Positions 9,602-21,057 of a stretch of 64,000 nt of DNA are shown here, piece after piece (position 1 is the first letter of the stretch; every line of letters starts with the position of its first letter). The notes below the pieces were generated by a model, which did not search any database, had not been told where the DNA came from, and worked only from the letters and a program-made list of their open reading frames with translations. The stretch lies in assembly GCA_002633025.1 (NCBI GenBank), contig NMRB01000809.1, positions 123,506-187,505 on the forward strand, in the 5' to 3' direction. The position numbers were made by a program, and so were the translations under genes. The DNA comes from Notospermus geniculatus. Its lineage: Eukaryota; Nemertea; Pilidiophora; Heteronemertea; Lineidae.

Positions 9602-10684
9602 AGTGCTGCTGTATCTGTCTGATATGCAATGATGTACATGTACCATAGAGGTATAATACACAAGTAAATTCATGGGTGTACCAACCGGTACCGGTGTGAA
9701 AGGAAAGTGAAAAGAAGACCCTATTGTTACAATTACATTCTAAAATCTGGCAAACTCTGTTGCCATACACCTTCTCGTGGAAAAATAGAAGTCAACATAC
9801 AGAGGGACATTTTTTACTGTTACACTTGCAAAATGAGATTGAGAAGGTCATTGTAAGGTTGATAACGTCAGACCCCAACTGGGAGTGTGTCAAATAATTC
9901 CTTGATTCATTAATAAGTAGAATGAATGTGACTTTTACTGCCCAAAATAACATAACTTCTGATTGGCTTGACTTATAAGTTATTGTGTTGAAATAAACTT
10001 TATTTTTCATGTTACAAGATTCTCTATCATTATCCGGAGAACCTACATTCTCACAAGCTTAGGTTGCCTTAAGTTAGTTTGTTCATTTTCTGATAGATGG
10101 CTCTGCTGTCTCCCTCAGAAGACCAATGGCAATGTATCTTGGCAGCGAAGAAACTGATGAAGTTTTCAAGAATGAAAATATTTCTCTTGACGCAACGTTC
10201 CCGGAACGCCGCGTAGTGGCGCCAATGCGCAGCATGCAGACAGCAGATGTGGAACACCGTCATCGTTTCGTTATATAGTTCTGGCAGCCGTGTCTAACTT
10301 CAGTGTACAATATCTCACATACGGTGTAATTTTTAGCACTTTCAACTGGTGGAATGAATATATGGTTGAATTAATGGCCCACAATTAGAAATTTTTGGAA
10401 AATGAACTTAAAGGTAATTAATTAAGGAGGATTTTATGAAATTAAACCTGAGGTGATGGCGTCATAATTGACCGCAGTCGTCAAGTAGATGTATTCGCCC
10501 TGATGTCGCCAAGCACACCATAGTAACGTTGTGCATGATTATGACGTCATAATCAGGCTTCCTCCCGTCGTGCTCCAGTGCAGTTCTCCTGCGTGGCGTC
10601 ATCAAGGCAGGGCGGCGTCACCAAGCCCAGTGAGACGTCAACTAGGCCTGACGTTCGTCAAAACTTCGTCGCGTCGGTTGGTTC

Positions 10685-10724
10685 GCATCGGGTTTTTCAT
10701 CATCGCCGTTGAAAAACCCGATGC
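10685..10724. repeat. Short hairpin
   Basis: GCATCGGGTTTTTCA and its reverse complement flank a ~10-nt loop. Confidence 0.7.
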
Positions 10725-11075
10725 AAATAGTTGTTACACATCATTGTTTCTGACTTTAATATTCTCACGTCCTCCAAACATTAGGCCAAATTGATTTAGG
10801 CTATATCTTCACCAATAAAGGCATAACATTGCCAACGCCAAATTCTCGAATTCTGGTTCCGTTTACTCTGGGTCAATTCCACCTACCATGACATAACATC
10901 AGTTGTTAACTGAAGTGCCCCTCTCATGTGGAGTCGACCCCTATGCCTACTTCTGACAAGCGGGACATGTGCCTTGCCGTCAAGCCAAATGCAAGCGTCC
11001 ACTTATAACCATTATCAAAAATTGTCATAATCCATTGGTGTTGCAAAATTGAATGTGGTATTTAATTTAATTTAA

Positions 11076-11396
11076 CCCATTAGGACCTGCAGATTTTTTT
11101 AAAAAGTTCCGTCTGTAACCCGCAGTATTTTTTTCCACCTGACAAATTTATCTTCTGTTGACGTTTATCTCTTTGGCCAGAGGGCAGGCTATGTAAGTGA
11201 TGGCCTGTCGGGCGGATTGGCCCCTATTACATAGAAGTATACAGTATACGAAAACGCCGGTTAACAAAGGCTTCCAATGGATTCACGACCGTGAAGCCAT
11301 TGTTTATAACCGGCGTTTTCGTATACTGTATACTTTATGTAATTGGGGCCTCATGAGTTGTGGCAGGCGAGGCGGGGCGTTATGGGTCCTAAAGGG
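11076..11396. mobile_element. piggyBac-like MITE with TTAA target site
   Basis: The ends CCCATTAGGACC and GGTCCTAAAGGG are flanked by TTAA at 11072-11075 and 11397-11400. The interior holds a palindrome (about 11225-11345, arms containing AAAACGCCGGTTA and GTATACAGTATACG) with a smaller hairpin at its centre. The TTAA target with CCC termini is characteristic of piggyBac-type elements; there is no transposase frame. Confidence 0.82.
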
Positions 11397-11650
11397 TTAA
11401 TTGACAATTAGATCAAATTGCAGAACTTGATCAGCAGTTGTTAGGAATGGATCAATAGATGGCATCTTTGTTAACCTCATAGGCCTTATCTGGGCGTCGT
11501 CAGTTGCTTCTTTTAAAATTCATTCATTCATGAAAAGTCAAAATCCTTCTTTACAAATTGCATGAAACCAACTCCACACTCACAAATTCATTACACTTTA
11601 CAGAATAATATTGATCTAGTAGTTCTTGTTATTTCACTGCCTACACCAAC

Positions 11651-11660
11651 TATATATAAA
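11651..11660 (+). promoter_or_regulatory. Candidate TATA box
   Basis: TATATATAAA followed by a GC-containing stretch, about 180 bp before the ATG of the candidate exon at 11834. It would place transcription start near 11685. Confidence 0.4.
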
Positions 11661-11833
11661 GACCTGGGTGCACTTTCCCAATAATGTTAGGTAATTATAG
11701 TAACACCCTTCAGAGTGGTGTGCTGTGTCCACAGTGAACAACTCCTGCTGTGTGGTATCAGCCTTCTCCTCTCCTCTTCCGATCACAGCCAGCCTACATC
11801 TACCTCTCTTTTATATCTGGACAATATAGCAGC

Positions 11834-11866
11834 ATGGGGATGGATGGTGTGATCAAGTATAATGGG
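11834..11866 (+). CDS. Candidate first coding exon (11 codons)
   Basis: ATG with A at -3 opens a frame MGMDGVIKYNG that ends exactly at a GTATGT donor (11867). A TATA box lies about 180 bp upstream, and the intervening leader is C/T-rich. The exon ends in phase 0, so it can join the microexon at 13509 or the PAPSS exon at 58483, which also starts in phase 0. No homology is recognised in so short a peptide. It could be an alternative PAPSS N-terminus or a chance configuration. Confidence 0.3.
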
Positions 11867-12064
11867 GTATGTAGTATGTTATATGAATCACTTGTATATT
11901 GAGTTATTAACCTCCATCCCCGTAGATTGTACTCTTTTTATACACAAAGTAATTTGTGTAAAGTTCAGCCTTTTGTGAATGTGATAATTATTATGTGTAT
12001 GTGTGTGTGTGTTTACTTTGGTATAATCTTTTGTTACTGAAGGTTGGCGAGTTCCCTGTCATTC

Positions 12065-12189
12065 CTATTACAGGCCTTTCCATTTGACGGGTGCTAAAAT
12101 GTGCATGCGCCTCGCAAACAATAGAAATTCTATTGTTTGCAAGGCGCATGCACATTTTCGCACCCGTCAAACGGAAAGGCCTGCTATTA
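12065..12189. repeat. Long palindrome, arms ~60 bp
   Basis: The arms run from CAGGCCTTTCC through GCATGCGCCT to the centre AATAGAAATTCTATT and back. They differ at only a few sites. Its CAGGCCT terminus resembles the TA-flanked palindrome at 21962-22071. Confidence 0.85.
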
Positions 12190-12490
12190 GCCCCGTTCAT
12201 GAAAAAATTTTGTTCTTTAATGCCCTACATGTACATGTACTTCCTCTATCCTGGTATATGCCAGTCTTGCTGCTGTCAGTGATTTCACAAAGAAACTCCC
12301 TATGTATGCTGGTACCGCTATTGACCTGTTTCAGAAGCAGCAATCCTGGAGTTGACCATGGAAATAAAAGGAATAGACCATTAAGTGAAAGTCCATCTTA
12401 GGATACAGGACAACCTCATCCAATGCACTGGGGACGAATTTTCCATGGGGACAAATTGTCTCATGATGAAATTGTCCTAAGGGACAAATT

Positions 12491-12694
12491 ATTGTGACCC
12501 GCTCTGGCAAAAGCAGTCGCAGGTCGCTCAGAAGTTGAGCCTCAACGAACTAAGATGACACCAGGAGAAAATGGAAGAAATAGATCATTTCAGATTTCAT
12601 AATAAACAAACAGTACTGAAATTGACAAACATTTGGTCTCAACCTGCCACGCTGAGAGCGTTATGCGACTGCTTTTGCCAGAGTGGGTCACAAT
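12491..12694. mobile_element. MITE of the TTGTGACCC...TCTGGCAAAA family, copy 1
   Basis: The inverted ends read ATTGTGACCCGCTCTGGC and, in reverse complement on the right, ATTGTGACCCACTCTGGC. Both continue into AAAAGCAGTCGCA. The element is embedded in GGACAAATT-type sequence. A diverged relative lies at 15602-15808. Confidence 0.8.
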
Positions 12695-13029
12695 TGTCCA
12701 GGCATGAATTCTCCCAGCACGAATTGTTCCAGGCCAGGGGACGGATTGTCCTCTATCACCAATGTCTGATAGGAAATTACACAGAGAATTTCTCTTCCAA
12801 CCTCAATGCAAATGCTTTTCCTTCTGAAAATATTACTGTATGACAGGAGCCTAATGCGAAAAGGCTATAGGGCCCTTTTTGCTGTCAGCTGCGTGACCGG
12901 TGTCTTCGATCGGGAACTGTTAAATTGTGTTGGGTAAAATACCCATTGAAAGGAAATTGGTTCTGAGACAATTCAAAATCATGACAGTACCATACTAAAA
13001 CCCTCCCCTAACACTACATAAATCCCTGT

Positions 13030-13435
13030 GCTTACCCCGGGGATTTTGCGGTTACACCTATAAATCGCCGAGTATAAATAAACCTGTGTCTGAAATCCCC
13101 ATACTTATTAGCCCCAGCGAGTTCGAAGGGGCTACGCTGGGGCTATTTTAGACATAGGTATTTTATGGTGTAACCGTGAAATCGCCATGTCTACCTGTAG
13201 TTTTTGAAGCACCCCGACAGACATGACAGACAGCGATGCAAATCGATGAGTCATGGGCATCAGTAGCCTCTTGATTACGGAGAGTTGCCAACATGCAGTG
13301 CCCCTATTGCCGGGTTACGAAACTTATTACCAATCGCATTTTAAGAAGTGTAACCGCTCGCCATCAACGCCGTGTTTTTTCTGGTTCAGAACCCCATGCC
13401 TCAAAAAGCGCAGGGATTTTAGATAGGTGTATAAC
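13030..13435. repeat. Inverted-repeat cluster with GGTTACACC motifs
   Basis: GCGGTTACACCTATAAATCG and its mirror GGTGTAACCGTGAAATCGCC flank a hairpin of AGCCCCAGCG...CGCTGGGGCT (13119-13143). Related motifs (TGTAACCGCTCGCC, GTGTATAACC) continue to about 13435. Boundaries are unclear. Confidence 0.55.
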
Positions 13436-13508
13436 CAGGGCTACTATTTGGTGCATTGTCATCCACTGTACATTTAAACAATACTAAACTTAATTTTTCT
13501 TTCCACAG

Positions 13509-13532
13509 GACAATAATGGCAAGGGATCATTG
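13509..13532 (+). CDS. Candidate 24-nt microexon
   Basis: A pyrimidine tract ending TTTCTTTCCACAG precedes 24 nt (DNNGKGSL in phase 0), followed directly by GTAAGC. Both splice signals are strong and the length is a multiple of three. It could be spliced between the candidate exon at 11834-11866 and a later phase-0 exon. No protein similarity can be claimed at this length. Confidence 0.3.
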
Positions 13533-14549
13533 GTAAGCATGAAACTTTCTGATACATTGTCCTTTGTTTCTGTGTTACTGTTGGCTACACTGAGCACCTT
13601 TCTTCCCCTTCTTTCACACGCTTGCCGTTTCGAAAGTCGGCCATTCTGCGCTGAGGGTAAAAACAAAATTTTAAGTTTTGCCAGAAGGCAGTACTGTAAA
13701 TCGCTGTGGTATCTCTCCACAACCTCCCTGTCTGATGTGTTGCAAACAGCGTATGAAATTGGCGGCACCACTTCACATGCGAGTTGTCAGGAAGTGATGA
13801 TATTGAGTGGATGACAACCAACATTTCAAATACAGTGTACCTACATACCCTGTACTGCTAAATCAAACGGCCTCAGAAGCTGAAAAAGCATGCTTTTGAT
13901 TGTCAAGCTGTTAGGTTTATCATGATTTGATTTGCAGGGCATTGACAGAATGCCTGTTTGTAGATAGACCTTCAAGATTAAACACTCTGTGGCTGTTTAT
14001 ACATAAGTCATTGACACATCCTGAGTGTGTTTCCCAGCTGTTGCTGACATCAAAAATATTTTTGCTGACATGTCAGTGCCCAGTTCCTGAATTTACTTGG
14101 TAGATTCCCTTTTACTAACTCTGTGGTTTTCCATGTTTATGCTGGATTGTGTTTCTGATTTTTGCAGTGGCAGCTAGAGCCTGTGTTCAATTTCTGCTAT
14201 AATTACATGTGTGTTCCTTATGTGCAGCATAAAGCCACCATCTAATCATCCTAACAGTGTTTCTCATTCAGTTCCATGGTTCCATGGTTCCATGTTTGTC
14301 CTGTCTACACAGATTTATGTAGTTCTACATTCGGGTTTCAGCTCAGTCTTTTCTAGAGTTTCAGATTGTAAAGTTCCACTTGAAAAAGACCCCGGTTGGG
14401 GTCGAAAATTCGTGAATTCTGGAGATTGACTTCTTGTTTATTATCATATGGTTCCATGATAGATATAACAGGTGGCAGCTGAAAATTGCTTTTGCTAATG
14501 TTGTTGCATTTAATCACCAGAGGGCAGTGTGAGTAAGGTCATTGTGTGT

Positions 14550-14652
14550 CCTTCAGCCATCCTGAAAATATTGGAGGTTCTTATTAGTGCTTGCTCCGTG
14601 ACGAAGGGAGAAACCACTAAGAACCCTATTCTCAGGACGGATGGTTGAAAGG
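14550..14652. mobile_element. Small MITE, ~100 bp
   Basis: CCTTCAGCCATCCTGA at the left is mirrored by TCAGGACGGATGGTTGAAAGG-type sequence at the right, with an inner pair GGTTCTTATTAGTG / CACTAAGAACC. The neighbouring 13540-14540 and 14660-15030 hold no recognisable gene. Confidence 0.65.
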
Positions 14653-15360
14653 CAGCAGGGCTCTCGCTGGAGTTTTCAGTAGAAGGGTCAGAGACTTCTG
14701 TGTATTTTTTTTCTGGGGTCTCAGAAGTCGGGGGTCAACCATGGTCATTTCACAACATTGGGTGAATCCTCGTGCGTCGCACTGACTCCTGCGGGTTTTT
14801 ACTGTGCTTCAGACTACACACTTTGTGCGTATTTGACCCGAGACCTCGGGTCATTGAGAGCGCTGGGCAGAAACCCAAAAAGTGGTGACAGAGGGAGGTA
14901 CATGTAGCATTTAGAACCACTTATTAGTATTACCTCTGACTGCTTTCCGTTGTCACAGCTCGATTCACTTCAACACCAGAGCTTAGAAACTCATCTTTTG
15001 CTCCTTTGAACTACATGGGATCTCAAAACCTTGACTTTTAGCTCACCTCTTATGAGGTAAGCTTTTCCTATGGCGTGTTGTCCGTCGGTGTCCATCGTCG
15101 TTAACAGGGGTGGCACGTTTCTAAACCACTTGGCTTAGGAACTTAAAACTTGGTGTAGGTACCCTATGGTAAAAACTATCTTTGGACCGAAACTTAGTGC
15201 TTCTAGTTTTACACTTTAGCCTGTAGGGGGTGCTTTGTGAAAACATTCTTTTGGCCATATCTCCTGAACACTGCTAGCAAACAATGAACTTTTTATAGTG
15301 GGTTCCTCTGATGAAACAACATCACATAAATCCTGGGTTTTTGATTTGACCCACATTTCA

Positions 15361-15375
15361 AGGTCACAGAGGTCA
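15361..15375 (+). promoter_or_regulatory. DR3 nuclear-receptor-type site in repeat copy A
   Basis: AGGTCA-CAG-AGGTCA is a perfect direct repeat with 3-bp spacing. The same site occurs at the same internal position in the other copies. Confidence 0.6.
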
Positions 15376-15601
15376 AAGTTCAAAATTCACTGTTTGCTGG
15401 CACATTTCGTGGCTATTTGACATAGACTGTTTTGGTTTGGTGTGAAGATATATCTTGGCACCTTCTACAAGTGCACCAAATTTTGACCCAATCGGACTTC
15501 AAATATGGCCGCCAGGAAGCCATCTTGAAAAATTGACTTTGGCCCATAGGCCCTTATATCTAATCAATAGTTAAAGGTTAAGATGGTTTAATGTTGCCTA
15601 A

Positions 15602-15808
15602 ATGTGACCAAGTCTGGCAAAACCCAGCCAAAGTCGCTGAAAACCACAGGGTTGATAAGTTATTTAGGGAGTGTCATCACAATGAAAAGACGACGGTCTG
15701 TTAGTGCCAAATAAAGCCTTATTGATTGTGCAACAAAGGGCAGGTATGATCAAGGCTTATGTCACTCCCCAGCGACTTCGGCTGGGTTTTCACAGACCGG
15801 GTCACAAA
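15602..15808. mobile_element. MITE of the TTGTGACCC family, copy 2 (inside copy A)
   Basis: ATGTGACCAAGTCTGGC...CCAGCCAAAGTCGCTG at the left is mirrored by CAGCGACTTCGGCTGG...GACCGGGTCACAAAT at the right. It interrupts repeat copy A. Removing it brings the GGCCGCCAGG motifs of copy A to about 155 bp apart. Confidence 0.75.
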
Positions 15809-16594
15809 TATCTACATGTAAGTATCCTCTACATTTATGCTAATTTCAGTTCCAAACTTCAAATATATGGCCGCCAGGTGGCCCTCTTGAAAAATAGAAT
15901 TTTTGACATCATCTGCGACCTAGACAGGAAATCAGTTTGTTCACAAATACCACTAACTCCTGCTCACGGTCATCAGTTACAGAGTTTATGTCTTTGATTA
16001 ATTTTTGCTGATGATCAGATAAAATACTTTGGTGTGTTAGCTTTATGTTAAATCTGTACTGAATCTTCATCATTTACCATGAGAGTCACAGTTTTACTTT
16101 ACACAGAGACTTATCACAGAGGTGAGCATAATGTCCCTGGACATTTCATTCCATTTTGTCTCATTGTCTGAACCCATCCCTTCAATTTAAAAAAAGTATC
16201 CATTCCACTTTCCCTCAAATCATGCCGTCCATCAAAATGGATATTTCTGTGGGCATTGATCACACGATTTTGGTATTCATAGAGGATAGAGCAGCAGTAG
16301 CGCTTGACTGCTCCTGTGTTCAGCCAGGCTTGCTGATAATGTACTCAATTGAAGATTGATTGCTTCCCACTAGAATTCCGAGATTTCAATTTCTCTTGAT
16401 GCGAATTTCATGAGGTAGAATCACTTGGTTGACCTTTTGATATAACTGTTATCCAGACCTTCGTTTTTGAGGCGCGCGATCACTCTCGCGCGCCATCCCG
16501 CGCCTCGTCCGACCCCAAGGGGAGCGAAATTTCACNCCTTGCCCTTGTTTTTCCTTTTTCTTTCCAAACCTGCATTGTGCATGTTGTGTGACAC

Positions 16595-16912
16595 TGGGCC
16601 GAATTCATAAAAACTAGCATTTGCTTTTTCTGGGCTTTTTCTTGAAGAGGTATTTATAAAATTTCGCTTTTGCTTCATAGAACAAGCAACTCCCTGTAAG
16701 AATTAGCAGAAGCTTTGTCTTGCGAGCATTGGCTTCATCAGTTAGAAAATCTTGCTTGGCTTTATAAGAAAAGGTCATTATGATAAGCAATTGATTATGA
16801 ATATGTTTCTGAGCAAAATCTTTGGCTTGTGCTTCTCCTTGACAAGCAAAAGCTTGGCCTTGGGGCTTTGGCTTGTAAGCCTTTAATTGCTATGTTTTAT
16901 AAATTTGGCCCA
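16595..16912. mobile_element. MITE with TGGGCC...ATAAA ends
   Basis: TGGGCCGAATTCATAAA at the left mirrors TTTATAAATTTGGCCCA at the right. The interior is rich in GCTTTTGCTT / AAGCAAAAGC motifs. No open frame of interest. Confidence 0.75.
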
Positions 16913-16924
16913 TTGTCTAATCAT

Positions 16925-17064
16925 CAGTGTTTATGCCAGGAATTTTTTTTAAGGGGGGACAAAAAGAGAAAATTTGACAGAATTCTTGGTCAAAAACACA
17001 AATTTTGACTTTTATTTTAAGGAGGGGACATACCCCCCTGCACCCCCTCTGGTGGAAACACTCA
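16925..17064. mobile_element. hAT-like MITE (CAGTGTTTxxGCCAG family), copy 1
   Basis: CAGTGTTTATGCCAG at the left is mirrored by CTGGTGGAAACACT at the right. The interior has AAGGGGGGACA- and CCCCCCTG-type runs. Same family as 28228-28356. The target duplication is not clear here. Confidence 0.65.
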
Positions 17065-17208
17065 TACTTCCAGCAACATTTCTGGAACTTTTTTTCACGC
17101 ACTGTTTTCTTCTCTCGTAAATGTTCAGAGGAACATCTTTAACTCCAATCGAAAAATCTAATCTGAAATGACTATCGTGTAAATGACAAGAAGAAAACAT
17201 CCTGTATA

Positions 17209-17580
17209 AGGCCTAAAAAAAAAAGGTGTGGTTCCGGTAACGAGGTCTCCTTCAGTAAGGGTCGGTCGGGAGGGATTTTTTTTATTTTGCTCTGCTTTTT
17301 TACTCCTGACCTTAGCATTTTATATTGCATAATACCACTTTCTGGTGGAGGCCATATATATCAAACTGAATGCTACCACTGAGGTTGACAAGAAACACCT
17401 TCAGTTCTTCTCGGACATCGTCGGAAGAGTTCGTCAGTAGGTTATTTATAGCACAGAGAGCACATGGGTTTTGTTTATGGTCGAAAATGGTCAATAAAAT
17501 AAGTTGAGTAGGGAATTTGGGGGGCAAAAATTAGGGTCGGTCGGGTTACCGGAACCACACCTTTTTTTTTTTTAGGCCTA
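17209..17580. mobile_element. MITE with ~35-bp TIR and poly-A/T arms
   Basis: The inverted ends consist of AGGCCT, about ten A, then GGTGTGGTTCCGGTAAC. The right end mirrors this with a T run and TTAGGCCT. GGGTCGGTCGGG motifs occur just inside both ends in the matching order. Confidence 0.82.
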
Positions 17581-17659
17581 ACCACAAATACGCAGCAATT
17601 AATACAATACTTCGAAACATCTTGATTTTGTTTTAATCATCCTGTTTGTGACTAAATCT

Positions 17660-17800
17660 CTGAAACCATTGCCGGTGCGACATCTGCCAAGTGTTTCCAT
17701 ATGTCAGTGTTTTCTCTGATTGTTTGGGAAATTCTGGCAGATAGTCAACACGTTTCTCTTTGTGTCCCCAGAAGACGTCGCAGCTTATTCCGTTAGAGAG
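17660..17800 (-). repeat. Interspersed repeat, copy 3 of 3 (inverted)
   Basis: Reverse-complement match to 5575-5720 and 8205-8330 (ACGTCGCAGCTTATTCCG, CAACACGTTTCTC, CGACATCTGCCA). The following 17800-18630 shows no gene or clear element. Confidence 0.6.
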
Positions 17801-18636
17801 GGTTAAAGTCAGGTTAAGTGAACAATATGGGCCGAACTTTTTGTTGCGCTGTAGTAATATCTGATGGGTTGGTATGTTGTAGTTGCCGCATGGTCAGAAA
17901 ATACAAGGCACCCAAAAAGTCCAATATAGAAATAATTGGGAAAAAATCATTGCCCTCCCAATGTCCAACAAAGAGAATTACCCAGTGATAATTGTTGATA
18001 CCATCATATCATGATAATAATTACCTGTCTTGTTTAATATGATGGGTAGTATTAAGCCTAGTAGTGCTTCATTGTGGAAGGAACCATCAGCCCTTATTGA
18101 CCAGTTATTGAGCCCTTAGGAAATTGAGAAAGATAGGCCTTGGTATGATAACGCAGATTAAGTTGTAAGGACTGGAGGTTGACAATAGAACCGAAGCTTT
18201 CTCATATTCATGGATGGAAATCATAAACCATTTTGCTTGCTTTTATCTGGCTTGGCAATTTGTGGCAGTCCGAAATTGCTGAAACACTGAATGCGCCGAA
18301 CTACTGATACAAACAAAACTGTTACTAAAATTGATAGCTAGGCATTGCACCTGTCATGTCTGTGTTCACCAATTACCATGCACTATGACTTCGTACATGT
18401 ATTTGAATATAAATTTATCATTTAGAATGTCCCTTCATACATTATATGATGGCTTCATATCATTCATGTCTGAACACACCTGTCCTCATGTATCTACACC
18501 TGATCCTATTATGGAAACCTGCAGTCTTTAAAAATGGGAGTTTGCTGTTTGAAATGTGACTCGTCACTTTATGGTGAAATTTAAAAGGAAATGTACATGA
18601 ATGGCAGGACAAGTCAAATTTTTAGTGGCTCTCTTA

Positions 18637-19062
18637 AGCCTAGTTCATACTTCGACGCCCGACCAGCGCGATCAAAATCTGGACGGCGCCATGGTCATAT
18701 TGATTCATACTCCAGCGTTCCTCTGCGATTGTCATCGGCATCAGGTCGTACGTCTCCTTGGTGTGCGATTTTCAAGTGTTCAACCAATTTGAACTCTCTG
18801 TGTCTGATCGCGGCGACATATGAATGAAGAGTTTTGTGGTCATGGGATCAAAGGCTGCATCCAAAGGCACTGAATTCACATGCCGCGGCGGTATTCCAGA
18901 GTTGAAAATAGGCTACGCCGTTGACGTAATGACTCATGATCGTGAGAGCATTCACACTCCCGTGATAGGACACGGACAAAATCGTACGATATGGTCGGTG
19001 TCGAACGCAAGATCGCGCGTCGGTCGCTGGCGATGGTAGTGCGTCGAAGTATGAACTAGGCT
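18637..19062. mobile_element. Harbinger-like MITE, TTA target duplication
   Basis: The ends AGCCTAGTTCATACTTCGAC and the mirrored GTCGAAGTATGAACTAGGCT are flanked by TTA at 18634-18636 and 19063-19065. The interior is CpG-rich with GATCGC/CGATC motifs. A 3-bp TTA target duplication is typical of PIF/Harbinger-type elements; the assignment is by structure only. Confidence 0.78.
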
Positions 19063-19146
19063 TTAGCCTGCATGGATGTTGAATAAAGATGTAACAGTTT
19101 TGATAAAAAAATATGTTTGATAAACAACACCCCATTAGGCCTAATT

Positions 19147-19681
19147 ATGCCCCCGCTCAACGAAGTTGAGATGGGGGCATTATGTTCTCAGTTGGTTTCC
19201 GTCGTCCGCCGCATCCGCCACCGCCACCGCCGCCCCATCCTATTCCGGACTATAACTCAAGAACGGGTTGTCGGATTGATCTCATATTTCTGTGGTGTAA
19301 CCGGGTGGATCAGAGGAGGTGCCCTATCGATTTTGGTTGCGACCCGATATTCAATATGGCCGCCAGGAAGACATCTTTGTTTTAGCATTCCGGACCATAA
19401 CTCAAGAACGGAATGCCCGATTGATCTCATATTTGCATGGTGTAATGGGGTCCATCGGGGAGGTTCCCTATCGATTTTGGTTCTGACCCGATTTTCAATA
19501 TGGCCGCCAGGAAGACATCTTGGTTTTAGCGTTCCGGGCCGTAACTCAAGAACGGGTTGCCTGATTTATTTCATATTTGTATGGTGTACTGGGGTGGATC
19601 GAGGGACGTTCCCTATCGATCTTAGTTGTGACCTGATATTCAGCGTGATGCACCAGAGCGGGGGCATACTTGCAATCGCCC
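19147..19681 (+). mobile_element. Related 145-bp-period element with GGGGGCAT ends
   Basis: It starts with a hairpin (ATGCCCCCGCTCAACG...TTGAGATGGGGGCAT, 19147-19180) and ends near GAGCGGGGGCATACTTGC. In between are three ~145-150-bp units with ATAACTCAAGAACGG and ATATGGCCGCCAGGAAGACA. The latter motif recurs 144 bp apart (19360, 19504). An open frame across the region is a consequence of the repeat. Confidence 0.75.
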
Positions 19682-19917
19682 CGATTGCGTTACATCTAGT
19701 TAGGGGCTATTCCTGTATAACTTTTAATAAGCTAAAGAAGGGATGTAAAAAGTAAAAACTATCTATGTTTTGAAATCCTGCAGCCCATGAAAAAAGTGTT
19801 ACATCCTTTTGGACTCTGAGTGGACTCGCGAGACAGCCTTTTGACTTTAATACTTGATATTGGCTGGTATTTGTACCAAAGGTGTGATCTCCACTTGCCC
19901 TCAGTCATGCCCACTGG

Positions 19918-20302
19918 CAGGGCTCCCGCGGATCCTTAAAAAGCATTAAAAGTCAGGAATTTTTGTTTTTCAGAATTAAGGCCTTAAAAAGCCTTAAATA
20001 TAGAATTTTTTCACTCAGTGGCCTTAAAAAGGCCTTAAATGTGATGTAGCTTCAGTTTAGAATTTTCATTAAACCATTTCCCCTTCCTAACGACGTTTTT
20101 ATTCATATCAGTAGAAAACTGCCCGGTCGTGAAAGTCAGGATCCCACCCTCAGTGCTAACCTTCAGGTTGTGCTAAACCATTGTACGAAAAACCTACATG
20201 AAAACTCCTGACAACTTGGCCTTAAATTTTTCCTGGACTGGCCTTAAAAAGCCTTAAAAAGGCCTTAATTTTGCTCACCAAAAAGCTGCAGGAACCATGA
20301 CT
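19918..20302. repeat. GGCCTTAAAAAGGCCTTAA-rich repeat, possible hAT-like element
   Basis: CAGGGCTCCCGCGG at the left and a diverged mirror GCAGGAACCATGACTG at the right bracket a stretch with several short GGCCTTAAAAAGCC palindromes. Ends are imperfect and no target duplication was found. Confidence 0.45.
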
Positions 20303-20440
20303 GGGCCTTTGCCCCAACGACCTGCTGTAGCATGCTGATATGGTATTCCATTTAGAGATACTGAAATCGACAGGGTGCAGTGTTTCAGTAGGTAGATCGA
20401 CCAATAGGAGCTGTCAGCGAGTTGACCACTAGGTGTCACT

Positions 20441-20588
20441 AGGGCCCAATTCAATGCATCTAGCAGACCCAGTCATTATCGATCGAGCAGCGATCATAAT
20501 AGATTTCCTGTACATTTGGTCCGCTAAGACTGTGCTGCCATCTGTTAGCAATATGCGCGGCTGACTGCTCCTATTGAATTTTTGCCCT
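20441..20588. mobile_element. Small MITE, copy 1 (partner at 41509-41645)
   Basis: GGGCCCAATTCAAT at the left mirrors ATTGAATTTTTGCCC at the right. TGGTCCGCTA...CTGCTGCCATCT...GCGGCTGACT-like blocks recur in the same order at 41585-41640. Confidence 0.6.
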
Positions 20589-21057
20589 CCCTGTCATGTA
20601 AGGGATGGGTAGTGTCCAGTCTCCTCTCATGCCCTGTCCTGGAGTGTGGATATATTGAGGCAATTTCAAACACTTCCCATGTTTCAAAATGTTTGCTCAT
20701 ACCATCTTGAAAGTTTAATCAGTATTAAAATAATATCAGTAACCAATTACTCCATGGCAAAACGATATCCAATTCCAATATCCATTGTGCCGTTACATTT
20801 TCTGATTTGATTGACATAACTCTCACTGAACCAATCAGACAAGTCTCAACCATTTATTGGCATGGTAGTCAATGAATGAGTCTCTGCTGTCACACACCCT
20901 CATTACCTTATATGGCAACAGGCGTTCTCTGATTGGCTGAGTGTGTTCAATCAAGCATGAGCCCACATGTGGCCAACATAGCATAATCCTGACACGATTC
21001 CTGGCCTCAATGCAGGATTACTAGTCACCAGAAGTCAAGAGTGGGATAACTTTCGAA

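Larger units (their letters stand above)
15036..16150 (+). mobile_element. 145-bp-period hairpin-ended element, copy A (diverged)
   Basis: It starts TTTTAGCTCACC and ends with the palindrome ATGTCCCTGGACAT followed by TTCATT, matching the ends of copies B, C, E and F. It carries the in-phase DR3 site at 15361-15375. GGCCGCCAGG motifs lie at 15509 and 15871. A separate MITE (15602-15808) is inserted in it. It is much more diverged from the other copies than they are from each other. Confidence 0.75.

Noticed and set aside
19117-19755. 212-residue plus-strand ORF
   Set aside because: It runs through the GGGGGCAT-ended repeat; its internal repetition mirrors the ~145-bp DNA units and no protein family is recognisable.
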